Origin: Paraniabella defluvii
Lineage (GTDB): Bacteria > Bacteroidota > Bacteroidia > Chitinophagales > Chitinophagaceae
DNA: 64,000 nucleotides
Direction: 5' to 3'
NCBI GenBank assembly: GCA_019316985.1
Contig: CP079215.1
Span: 4,030,001-4,094,000, forward strand
Shown: positions 1 to 8,328 of the stretch, piece by piece
Numbering within the stretch: position 1 is the first letter of the stretch
How the letters are laid out: each line of letters opens with the position of its first letter
Position numbers and translations under genes: made by a program
The notes under the pieces: generated by a model
Seen by the model: only the letters and a program-made list of their open reading frames with translations
Databases searched by the model: none
Told to the model about the DNA's origin: nothing

Positions 1-1
1 A

Positions 2-151
2 ACACCAGGTGCTCTTCACATTTCTTGGCAAATTGAGTCCGCCCCCAGGTTACAGTATATCAACGCCTCTTCGGGTTTCAAGAAAGGCTTGAAACAAATT
101 GATATTGCCTTGATGGCTACGAGATTTTCATTCTTTATCATCGTGAAGTAG
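2..151 (+). CDS. C-terminal end of an unidentified protein, cut by window start
   Basis: An open frame enters the window at base 2 and ends with TAG at 149-151, giving 49 residues. The tail alternates hydrophobic and polar residues (QYINASSGFKKG, then IDIALMATRFSFFIIVK), which would suit the last strands of an outer membrane beta-barrel ending in an aromatic-rich strand, but nothing is diagnostic. The start lies outside the window. It could also be a chance open frame, since it is short. Confidence 0.25.
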   Translation, partial: TPGALHISWQIESAPRLQYINASSGFKKGLKQIDIALMATRFSFFIIVK

Positions 152-490
152 AATTTTAATGTGTACAGTGCCGCATTAACGCTGGCGAAAAATATATGCC
201 GCAGTTAAGGTATATATATACTACACGTTCGTTCTCTTCAGGGCATTTTTATTGCATCACTTGGATGCGATTGTCCGCCTAACTAAGTGTCAAAGTGGAG
301 TTTCTGCTCTCGAGCCAGTACAGGAAAATTATCTAACCGAATAGTGCAAGACTTTGCTCTTTTTGTGAGCTAATAGGTAGATTATTAGTGATTTTTTGTA
401 ATATGATTTAAAACGCTAATTTAAATCGTTGCAGGACGTTTTTGGACACGCTCATTAAAGGCGCTAATGGCATGTAGGTAGAATACGTTT
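152..490. other. Gene-free stretch, no signal recognised
   Basis: About 340 AT-rich bases between the partial gene and the truncated Crp-type gene. I see no coding frame with recognisable similarity, no strong hairpin and no repeat shared with the rest of the window. Confidence 0.4.
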
Positions 491-935
491 TCAGGTAATG
501 CCTTTTCTTATCCTGCTTAGGGACGATTGAGTAATGCCTAGGTAAGATGCCAGATAGGAAAGTGGGATGCGATTGACCAATTGCGGATATGTTTCCATAA
601 ATGCCAAATAGCGGGTGGTAGCATCTTCAGAAACAAGGGGCTGCGCCTTTCTATTTTTTGGATCAAAGTTTTTTTGGTTATCTTATTTATTATACTGTCC
701 CAACCTATTATGGTATCGGAAATGTCCTCCCAATCACGCTTGGAAAAAATAATGAGTTTACAGTTTGTAACGGCCTGCACATATCCTGAGGAAGGAATCT
801 TGTTGTCAAAACTGTCCAGATCTACGACAAAATTATTTTCATCGATGAAATATTTCGTAACGTCGTTGCCCTTGTTGTCGTAGGCATTCTTTACAGTGTC
901 GGCTAAATACGCGGAAGAACGTCTCAGCGCTATCT
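491..935 (-). pseudogene. Crp/Fnr-family transcriptional regulator, N-terminally truncated
   Basis: On the minus strand the reading AYDNKGNDVTKYF, then SSGYVQAVTNCKL, then the C-terminal YLASYLGITQSSLSRIRKG matches the Bacteroidota Crp/Fnr regulators that have a cyclic-nucleotide-binding beta roll followed by a small helix-turn-helix. The last motif is the recognition helix of that family. A one-base shift near 628 separates the C-terminal part from the middle, and stops upstream of about 935 remove roughly the first 60-70 residues, so the beginning of the sensor domain is missing. Members of this family usually have about 190 residues. The ligand of such proteins in Bacteroidota is mostly unknown. 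Probably a decayed gene rather than only a sequencing error, because the N-terminus is not found in any frame. Confidence 0.7.
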
Positions 936-1168
936 AACAATGCCGGTTCAATGTGCTTTTATCAAATTGTAAAATGACTGTTGTTTTGCTTGACTACTGT
1001 TTATACTATATAAGATAGCAGGTTTTTGTGGGTAGGCTGGCCGTGATTTTATGTTATGGAAATTTGTATATTTATGTATAAAAGCCCAAACACCATGCTA
1101 CTTGCTGAACTACATTCAAGAATTTCTGCTGAAGCAGGCGGAGAAGTCGCTTGTGCGTTACGAATTGA

Positions 1169-1807
1169 TTGGATACTCGAATCTTAACCCAACAGATCAG
1201 AGAATCGGTACCATCACAATACAGTTTTCCGACAATCGATTCTAAAATAAGAGCTGGTTTGGATTTCGGTGTTGGGAATATTCAATTGACCATGGACCAG
1301 GGCAAAGTAATGTTGTCTGGTTTTACACCGGTAATTCTAGTTAAGGAGCCACTAAATACCGGTGATAGGAGCTACACTACAATACAGTTAGAATACACCG
1401 AAATACCACTGACTTTGGCCATAGTAGATAACTGCCCAAAGTTATTTGTAGAACAATATGAAACAACGGGTCCTCCTGTTGTAATCGTTGGAAAAATAGA
1501 GACGAAGGTTTTGGACGATAATAAAATTACAGAACAAGAGTTTTTAGTTAAACTGGAAGCCTTTAAGTTTTCAATACCCTATTTAGAGTTACTCAATAGA
1601 TTTGTCAACTCACTATCTATTCCTAATGTACTTTCGGCTTTGACCTTGTTCACATTGCAGCCTCCTTACAAATTTTTCAATATCGGCGATGAAAACAGTG
1701 ACTACATTGCAGTTACCGGCCGGACCGAATTGTCAGAAGAGGCCTTTTGTGATTGTAAATCATCATCTGTTAAAAAGGCCAAGAGAATAAAACAAACACT
1801 GCTGTAA
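1169..1807 (+). CDS. Hypothetical beta-rich protein, first gene of a two-gene unit
   Basis: A 212-residue open frame opens at a TTG directly after a stop, so the true start is uncertain. I do not recognise the family. The sequence shows alternating hydrophobic residues (IQLTMDQGKVMLSGFTPVIL, LEYTEIPLTLAIVD) typical of long beta strands and ends in a lysine-rich tail. There is no signal peptide or membrane segment. A TULIP/P47-like lipid-binding fold is a weak guess from the strand pattern. The reading frame is supported by a decayed copy at 3602-3641, where three of four differences from 1210-1249 are silent in this frame. The next gene starts 50 bases downstream in the same orientation. Confidence 0.55.
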   Translation: MDTRILTQQIRESVPSQYSFPTIDSKIRAGLDFGVGNIQLTMDQGKVMLSGFTPVILVKEPLNTGDRSYTTIQLEYTEIPLTLAIVDNCPKLFVEQYETTGPPVVIVGKIETKVLDDNKITEQEFLVKLEAFKFSIPYLELLNRFVNSLSIPNVLSALTLFTLQPPYKFFNIGDENSDYIAVTGRTELSEEAFCDCKSSSVKKAKRIKQTLL

Positions 1808-1857
1808 AAATCACGGGTGAAGCGTGTCGGCTCCCGTTTAGAAAGGATGCAGAGAAT

Positions 1858-2460
1858 ATGAACAATCCTGAAGCTATTTTCTATATTCCTAAATTATCTT
1901 TTGGTATTCTGTCAGATTCGATTGTGAGACCTGCAGTTTCCGCAAGCGATGAAGGCATGTTTTTGCTTTTCGATTGGAAATGGAATCTTACAGCAACGCT
2001 TGCTACGAATATTAATATTAGTTTTAATGTTGCGGCCAGGGAAATAGTAATTGAGACCCAGCATAAACTGTATGGCAGTGCAGAAGCTGGAATTACTTTG
2101 GCCTGTATTTATCAAAAACTTGTCGGGGCTGGTTTAGAAGGATCGATCGCTCCAAGCAAAGTAACGCTTCAGCTGTCACTTGATGAGGCAGCTAATGGGC
2201 AACTTTACAGTAAATATGAGTGTGATATCGATGTTGATCTTCATGTGTTGGCCGGTCTGGATTTGATATTGAATCCAATTTTTGATTCAATACTAGATAA
2301 GCTGATCAAGAATAAATTTGAAGCCAGACTTCAGCTGTTCAATAACAGATTTCTAGATTTAAATAAAATTCAATCCTCAACAACATTGTCGAACTGGATT
2401 ATGTCAAAATCATTTGAATCCGAAAGTTTTTGCATAGGGGTGTGCCAAAGCAAAGACTGA
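1858..2460 (+). CDS. Hypothetical beta-rich protein, second gene of a two-gene unit
   Basis: The 200-residue frame begins with ATG at 1858 and ends with TGA at 2458-2460. Like its upstream neighbour it lacks a signal peptide and shows amphipathic strands (FNVAAREIVIETQHKLYG, VTLQLSLDE, YECDIDVDLHVLAGLDLIL) followed by helical segments (NPIFDSILDKLIKNKFEARL). I cannot assign it to a family; the two genes probably make related or interacting proteins. The last 14 codons are repeated, with substitutions, in the relic at 3643-3690, where the stop codon is also kept. A TULIP-like or jelly-roll fold would be compatible, but this is only inferred from the strand and helix pattern. Confidence 0.6.
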   Translation: MNNPEAIFYIPKLSFGILSDSIVRPAVSASDEGMFLLFDWKWNLTATLATNINISFNVAAREIVIETQHKLYGSAEAGITLACIYQKLVGAGLEGSIAPSKVTLQLSLDEAANGQLYSKYECDIDVDLHVLAGLDLILNPIFDSILDKLIKNKFEARLQLFNNRFLDLNKIQSSTTLSNWIMSKSFESESFCIGVCQSKD

Positions 2461-2553
2461 TAGTAGCAAATGCCAACTGGGTATTTTTCGACACAAACCT
2501 GAGACTTGAGAGGGTGTTTATTATGGATTATTCAAGTCCGGGCTAAGGCACGG
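2413..2553 (+). repeat. Parent copy of a duplicated segment (second part)
   Basis: This stretch covers the 3' end of the second beta-rich gene and about 90 bases after it. It is repeated at 3643-3784 with scattered substitutions and a single one-base length difference. The first part of the parent is at 1210-1249. Similarity stops abruptly after the shared GGCACG at about 2552. Confidence 0.8.
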
Positions 2554-2696
2554 AAGATCAGTAAGTAATCAATATTTTGTACAGCGACCATCCAAAATCG
2601 TACCTTTATTAGATATACCGGTTAAAACCTGACACTTCCAATGCATACGACCTGAACATAAACGGTGGGTACATATTCTTTTTATTGTTTATAACT

Positions 2697-3521
2697 ATGG
2701 ATACTATAAGAAGTACCAATACTACAGATACATTTTCCCCTTTGAACAGCGCTGCTGTTTATTATGATGAATTTTTCGGGCCGATGTATTTTGAACCCTA
2801 TGCCGTAGAAGTAGCAAAGCGTATCGAAGCGTATCCTGTCTCAATCGCCTTGGAACTTGCCGCAGGCACAGGACGTGTTACGCGCCACATCCGTGAGCAT
2901 ATAGCACCGCTGTCACGACTTATCGCGTCCGATATCGATGAGAGTATGCTTGCTGTAGCGAAACAAAAACTAAGTCACCTTGATATTGAGTGGCAAAACA
3001 TAGATGCCCAGCAACTTCCCTTTAAGGACGGTACTAACGACCTAGTAGTCTGTTGCTTCGGTTACATGTTTGTCCCTGACAGGCCGAAAGCCTTTGCAGA
3101 GGCTCATCGGGTATTAAAACCAGGCGGTATGCTGTTGTTCACCACCTGGGATAAACTGGAGCGTAACGGTGCATCCTACTCAGCCAGATGTATAGCCGAG
3201 CAATATTTAGGCGAACCGTTACCAAAATCATACGCTTTAGCGACGGCCATGAGTGATGAGAAGGAGGTAACCGCCGTGTTAAAGAACGCGGGGTTTGGAA
3301 AAGTACTTGTTGAAAAACTAAGCTTTTCTGCGGTCTGCCACACAGCGAAGGAGGCTGCGCATGGCTTCGTAGAAGGGGCCGTATACGAAGAAGTGAGGAA
3401 GCGATACCCGGACAGGATAGAAAAGGTAAAGCTTGACTTGGAGGAAGAGCTTGCAAAAAAATTTGGGACGACGCCTATGGTCGCGCCTATGAGCGCCTTA
3501 ATCTGTCAGGCGTGGAAGTAA
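2697..3521 (+). CDS. Class I SAM-dependent methyltransferase
   Basis: A 274-residue protein if the ATG at 2697 is used; an in-frame TTG at 2685 would add four residues. Motif I is ALELAAGTGRVTRHI (SAM-binding glycine loop, about residues 50-65), followed by the acidic ASDIDESML and the post-motif DAQQLPFKDGTNDLVVCCF, then HRVLKPGGMLLFTTWD. This is the Methyltransf_11/25 type that methylates small molecules. It stands between the two-gene unit and its relic copy, so it may have been moved together with them. No substrate can be inferred. The gene is intact, unlike most genes around it. Confidence 0.85.
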   Translation: MDTIRSTNTTDTFSPLNSAAVYYDEFFGPMYFEPYAVEVAKRIEAYPVSIALELAAGTGRVTRHIREHIAPLSRLIASDIDESMLAVAKQKLSHLDIEWQNIDAQQLPFKDGTNDLVVCCFGYMFVPDRPKAFAEAHRVLKPGGMLLFTTWDKLERNGASYSARCIAEQYLGEPLPKSYALATAMSDEKEVTAVLKNAGFGKVLVEKLSFSAVCHTAKEAAHGFVEGAVYEEVRKRYPDRIEKVKLDLEEELAKKFGTTPMVAPMSALICQAWK

Positions 3522-3601
3522 GATTGTTTGCCTACGAACTGCCCAGGAGTTTTGGGGTTGTTAGTGCTTGCCAAACTTTATCTTGTCCACATGGCAAAAC
3601 G

Positions 3602-3784
3602 ACCATCACAATACAGCTTTCGGACAATCGACTCGAAAATATTTTGAATTTGAAAGTTTTTCCATAGGGGTGTGGCAAAGTAAAGACTGATGGTAGCTAA
3701 TGTCTAACTAGCTATTTTGTGACACAAACCTGACACATGAGAGGGTGTTTGTTATGGAGTATTCAAGTCCCAGCCTACGGCACG
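3602..3784 (+). repeat. Decayed, internally deleted copy of the 1.2-2.55 kb two-gene unit
   Basis: Bases 3602-3641 match 1210-1249 (36 of 40 identical) and bases 3643-3784 match 2413-2553. The join at 3641-3643 therefore lacks about 1.16 kb that the parent has, that is most of gene 1 and most of gene 2. The junction lies in an AAAATATTTTGAA context, consistent with deletion at short AT-rich identity. Several differences are silent in the parental frames, suggesting the copy was coding before deletion. Confidence 0.8.
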
Positions 3785-3861
3785 CACTATTGATCTGCCT
3801 TCCATTGATGTAAGCTCAATCAACGTCTCACCGAATTCTAAACCATAATGTCAGCTAGTAA

Positions 3862-5690
3862 TCATCCAGTCTTAGATTTGAAATATCGCGTGAATTTGTC
3901 CAAGATTAGCTCATACATAATTTCTCTTAAGGTAAACTCATCATACAACTTATAAATGTCTTGCCCGGAAGACATGTTGAGCCGGTATTGTACGCCGTCA
4001 ATAGTTATGTCCTCGTCAAAGTAGATAAAACTGTTTTCTCTCGCAATAGGGCATCCTTGCGAATTCAAATATATTTTTAGCTGTGGAGTAACACTCAAAT
4101 TGCTTTTGAGGTAAAACAATTCTATTTCGGGAGATTCTTGATCAGATCCATGAATTTTACCGTATTTCACATTTACTATAACTAGATCACATGAAGAATA
4201 GAATTTAAGGTCGTCGAATAATTTTGGGAAAAATTCCTTAATAAAAGTGTCGTAGACTACAGGAAGAGATTCGTAAACGAATTTTAGTTTTTCGAACGCA
4301 CTGTTCGGTGTATGAAAATCGAATATGAGCCCCGAATCACCATGTTGGCCCTTAGCCTTGAATGGTCGGGCTAAGTTCGTATAACCTAAGTCTTTTAGTA
4401 TGTGCAAAGATGTTAATAGATTATGATAACGCATATCCTTGCCAACCTCTTTTATTAGAGGCGCCTTATCGTCGCCTTTTGCCAAACGCTGCCTAACTCT
4501 TGTGGTGATGTATCTTACATCTTCAGGGTGTAGATGCCAACGTAACTTTTCGACATCAATTAGTAGTTTGCAATCTATTATCGGCATGTGATGAAGCTTA
4601 TTGTACTCTTCAAACCAAACAGGTAGGTATCGTTCTGCGACGTTTAGGTACTCAGCAATGGATACGCTGGTGTCAAATTTAATGGGTAGGATTCTCCCAT
4701 AATAATCAAAAAAATCTGTTATGCACTCCTTTGCTAATTGTTCAGTATAGAGGATGAGACTTCTATCTTTTAAAATTTCAATCAGCTGCTTGCTCAAAAG
4801 CTCATTAGCATAAGCCACTGGTCTCGATTTTATGGGGTTGTCTCTGTAATGACCAAACATTGTACTTGCAGAGGAAAAGTCATTAAACGGGTTCAAGCCA
4901 ATTGCTTCTCTGATGAGCAGGTCATTTTCTCCCCACCGAATAGGCACTAAGGCGTAGCTTAGACGATCCTCTTCAAACTCAGTGTAGGTGATGCTCAATT
5001 TCCAAAAGTCATGATATCGAACTTCCTTTAATGATAGGTACTCGTTTTCTAGCGCGTTGTTAATTGTGTCTATAAATAAAGTCACCTGCTTGAGATTTTC
5101 TTTACCAATTGTGTGAACTGGCCGAGGAAAATCTTTTAGCTGATTATAAAGCTCTTCGTACTTAGCTTTATAGTACTCTTGCTTTTCAGAATCTATTTTC
5201 GCGCAACGTAGCGTCTAACGATTGATGTCCACTCCTCGATATAACCTTTATCGGTGTAGGATATAATATTTTCTTTGGGAATGTGGAGCGTAATTGAATC
5301 GCCAGATAGTTTGCTGCTAAGTTCAGTGAGGGCCTCTCTGCTGAAATGGAACCAGTAGGCGATGTTATTCGCTGCATTTACTGCAATCAAAATTACCGGC
5401 AACAGGCTTATTTCGCAATGTTTTAAAAACGGACGGTCGCATTGGTATCTAGGTTTCTCTAAGTCCTTAGATGGCAGCGTTTTTATTTGCAGTTCGATTT
5501 TGCCAATTGGGTATTGTTGCTGATCGGTGATAGTTATTTCTCCATCAGTGTTTGGAAATTTATCAATGATTTTTGGGTCAGGCTTGATATATGTCTTATC
5601 AAGCATGTCCAAAAGCTTATATACGGAGTTCTGTTCCTCAGTGTTGTTGCTTGGAAACTTTGCTGGATTGCCTTTGAATAGTTCTTCCAT
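3862..5690 (-). CDS. DUF4365-domain protein (nuclease-fold N-terminus) with large C-terminal region, frameshifted
   Basis: Two minus-strand frames belong together: residues 1-165 (5690-5193) and a 407-residue frame (5085-3862) whose open reading extends upstream to the first one. The shift falls in the AAAA run at about 5196-5200; one more A gives RRYVARKIDSEKQEYY without a break, about 609 residues in total. Residues 45-75 read TDGEITI and then GKIELQIKT, which fits the DUF4365 fold, a PD-(D/E)xK-like domain with its D-G-E and Q-x-K residues, often found in defence islands. The C-terminal 440 residues are not recognised; they are rich in aromatic and acidic residues and have no membrane segments. 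A small gene sits 18 bases upstream. A nucleic-acid-cleaving role is inferred only. Confidence 0.65.
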
Positions 5691-5708
5691 GATAAGGAGT
5701 GTTTCAGA

Positions 5709-5982
5709 TTAATTCCACTTACCTTTCTTTTTTGCTCCAAGTGCTAATACCTCATTGAAGTACTTCCATTCAGCAAGAAGCTGTTTCATGGACAGATCCT
5801 TTGGCGTAGTTCTATTGAGTCCAAATTTTATTCCCATTTTTCGTGCAAAAAAATGCTTTGTCTCGTGGAACGTTAGTATCTATGGTTTGATATCCAGAGG
5901 TGTTTTCCCTGTGGTTGCCGTTGTTGAAATGAAATGACTGAGTGGTTTCGTTATATTCAAATATGATTTTCGTATTGTCCAT
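5709..5982 (-). CDS. Small hypothetical protein upstream of the DUF4365 gene, frameshifted
   Basis: Starting at ATG 5982, the frame reads MDNTKIIFEYNETTQSF and runs to a stop at 5812. A one-base shift near 5820 lets the protein continue as TTPKDLSMKQLLAEWKYF, LALGAKKKGKWN and end at TAA 5709, about 91 residues. The product is soluble and basic at its end. I do not know the family. Because it ends 18 bases before the DUF4365 start on the same strand, the two probably form one transcript, and the small protein could be a partner or a modulator of the larger one. Confidence 0.5.
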
Positions 5983-6346
5983 CTTGCTAAAGTATGAATA
6001 ATACTCTTTTATTCAATATCAATTACTAAGGTTACTGGGGAGTATTGAAATCTGTATTACGGCACTTCCTCATCTTGAATAAAGCTGGAAGTGCATGCTT
6101 TCGGAACAGAACTGCTTGCTCCTGGTCAGTTTTTTGTTGTCTCTAATTCTATTCGCGACGCGTCCTCGTAGTTCGCATTAGATACCAGCAGCAACAAATT
6201 TAGGAAAACGGTGTGGTCTAAAAATGTAACCGACTCGGTGACCCCAAGTCGGGAAATTTAGCCGCTGCCTAAAAACAGGTGTTTCTACTTGATTTTTTCC
6301 ATATGCTTGATGTATCTTTCTGTCCCAATGAGACAAAAATCATAGA
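5983..6346. other. Intergenic stretch before the HamA remnant
   Basis: About 360 bases between two divergently oriented genes. A possible promoter-like TATCTTTC occurs at about 6313-6320, close to the Bacteroidota -7 consensus but with the last base wrong. No other signal was seen. Confidence 0.35.
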
Positions 6347-6658
6347 ATGGAACTTTACAAAAAGTGGTTAAAACCTACAAAACATCCTATCAAATCCGAT
6401 GGCTTAGTCTGGATGATATCTGAAGATTCTTCCATGAGAGAAACAATGTCCGAGGTATTCTGCAATGCGGTGAGATCGCATTATGACGAGTTGGACAGAA
6501 TCGGAGAAGATGTTGCTGATCTGGGATTCGAAAATGCATCTAAAATTTTCAAAGAGCGACTTCCGACTTCAAAGAAATCAAGATCGGGCGAGTTAGGCGA
6601 GATTTTAGCAACCGAGTTCGTCGAAGAGCAGCTTGGCTTTAGTGTTCTGCGTTATTGA
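6347..6658 (+). pseudogene. hamA: Hachiman-type HamA nuclease, N-terminal fragment
   Basis: The 103-residue frame starts at ATG 6347. Residues 74-95 contain KSRSGELGEILATEFV, the N-terminal glutamate motif seen in HamA-type (DUF1837) nucleases of the Hachiman anti-phage system, preceded by the helical TMSEVFCNAVRSHYDEL. A full HamA has about 250-300 residues and continues with the catalytic K motif; here the protein stops after FSVLRY at 6658. No HamB helicase follows. Directly behind it lies the broken 3' side of a GH16 gene in the opposite orientation, so both genes end at one junction. Assignment to HamA rests on the motif read by eye. Confidence 0.6.
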
Positions 6659-6674
6659 ATGCAGGTCAATCTGC

Positions 6675-6944
6675 CTATTTAGCGTAAGCAGCATCTGCAG
6701 TCAGGTATCGTGCCCAGGCTGGAGCACCTCTGGGGCAGAACGACCATTTGTTGGCATCAAAATTCCCTGTGGCGTTGAACTCTTCGGACCAGATTAGTTG
6801 AAAATTAGGAGTAGCGGGCACAGCAGCACGAGGTTTTGTATCAGTGATATTTTCTGTTACTGCAGCATTGTTTTGATTGCTGCCTTTAGTGCAGGCCAGT
6901 AGGAGAGAGAGTCCCATGGGGATCCCTAGCAAAGCTTTTTTCAT
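6675..6944 (-). pseudogene. GH16-type secreted glycosidase lipoprotein, C-terminally truncated
   Basis: The frame starts at ATG 6944 with a lipoprotein signal peptide (MGLSLLLACTKG; lipobox LLAC). Residues 48-80 read FQLIWSEEFNATGNFDANKW and then CPRG, the usual opening of GH16 endo-beta-glucanases and related laminarinases. It breaks off after 89 residues, well before the EXDXXE catalytic motif that should lie around residue 130-150. The sequence following on the minus strand is the HamA fragment. This gene is therefore non-functional as read, either through a genomic deletion or an assembly join at about 6660-6675. Confidence 0.7.
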
Positions 6945-7151
6945 GTGACTTTAAATTGGGTTTTAGAGGATTGTTTAAAAACTTATGAAATAATGGTAAG
7001 TTATTAACTGTCATTATAAATTAATATGACAGTCACAGAAGTTAGTAGTGTCATTTATATTGAATTGAAGTGAATAGGATCCAGCTCATTAGGGAAGTGT
7101 TTTCATTATTACTGATGGCTGACAGTGAGAACGTATTTCTGTACTTTTTTT

Positions 7152-8328
7152 TCACACGCTGGTTATGCCGCCAAGTAACCGGTAGCAATACCATTCCTGT
7201 CTGGGCAAATGAAATGGCCCTTTAAATAAATTGCCCTTGGCGGTTTGTGCAATGCTGCCATCCCGATGAAGGTAGCCGTACCATTCCCCATTCTTTTTGT
7301 CATGAAAGTGACTGTAGGAATAATCACGAACCTGATGATGCCACCTTGCGTATTTTTCCTCACCGGTTAAAATATAGGCAAGCAAAGTAGCTATGATGGC
7401 TTCGTTATGGGGCCACCAGAACTTCATATCCTGCCAATATTCCTGTACAGGTTTTTCATAAACATCCCTGAAATAGAAAATGCCGCCCTTCTCTTTATCC
7501 CAACCACGTTCCCACATATAATCAAGCATCCTGCAGCCTAAATTGATCATTCGGGGATCATTATTGCGATGTTGCGCCTCATGGAGAATAAACCAGGCTC
7601 CTTCAATAGCGTGCCCCGGATTAAGTGTACGACCGTCGATGTGATCAATAATACTTCCATCCGGGGCTACCTGCTCCATTACACATCGTAAATCATCTTT
7701 GACAAACTTTTCTTCAATATCCTTTATCCAACCATAGATGTAATCATCACAACGGGGATCGCCAATGGTTTCTCTTAATTGTTGTGCAGTGTTAATCATT
7801 ATCATAGGCACTCCGATACCAATAGATGGTCGGGTTGCTGTGTATTTAGGTGGTAATTTTTTTCGCCGGTAGCATATTGTATACAGCTGGTGAAGAGTGA
7901 TCTTGCCTTTTCCGCAACGACAGGGTCATTACTAGCCTTTGCATAGGCCGCATGAGCTATTACTGCAAAAGTCTCAGAAAAAAATACCTTCTTTTTCTAA
8001 GTGGCTTACCATCTCGTGTTACATGAAAGAACATCTGCCCGTCAGTGTCGAAACAATGCCGGTTAATAAAATCAATTCCTGATTTAGCCGCTTCCAGCCA
8101 CTCTTTCCTTTGCTCAACGGTATTATATAACGTGGCTAAGAGCCAGGCTGCCCTGCCCTGTATCCAAACAGCCTTGTCATCGTCGATCAGCGTGCCATCC
8201 TGATCCCGCATTAATAAATATCCGCCAAACTCTGTATCCAGGCTCCTGGGAAACCAAAATGGCATGGTGTCATTTAAAAGCTGATTTTTGTAAAATGTTC
8301 GAAGTTGACTCAATTGTTCTTTATTCAT
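7152..8328 (-). CDS. nanE: N-acylglucosamine 2-epimerase (AGE/renin-binding protein family), frameshifted
   Basis: Interconverts ManNAc and GlcNAc in the cytoplasm, the second step of sialic acid breakdown in Bacteroides-type pathways. Three frames join to about 392 residues: start MNKEQLSQLRTFYKNQ (ATG 8328), WIQGRAAWLLATLYN, then TRPSIGIGVPMI, NPGHAIEGAWFILHE, WWPHNEAIIATLLAY and GPFHLPRQEWYCYRLL, all family landmarks of the (alpha/alpha)6 barrel with its catalytic histidines. Both shifts fall in 7-base runs, at about 7860 (T) and 7979 (A). The start overlaps the end of the upstream esterase gene by eight bases, implying translational coupling. It is the last gene of the sialic acid operon. 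The usual family length is about 390-400, so the gene is complete apart from the indels. Confidence 0.85.

Noticed and set aside
581..883. 100-residue plus-strand frame with a hydrophobic stretch
   Set aside because: Antisense to the recognisable Crp/Fnr reading on the minus strand.
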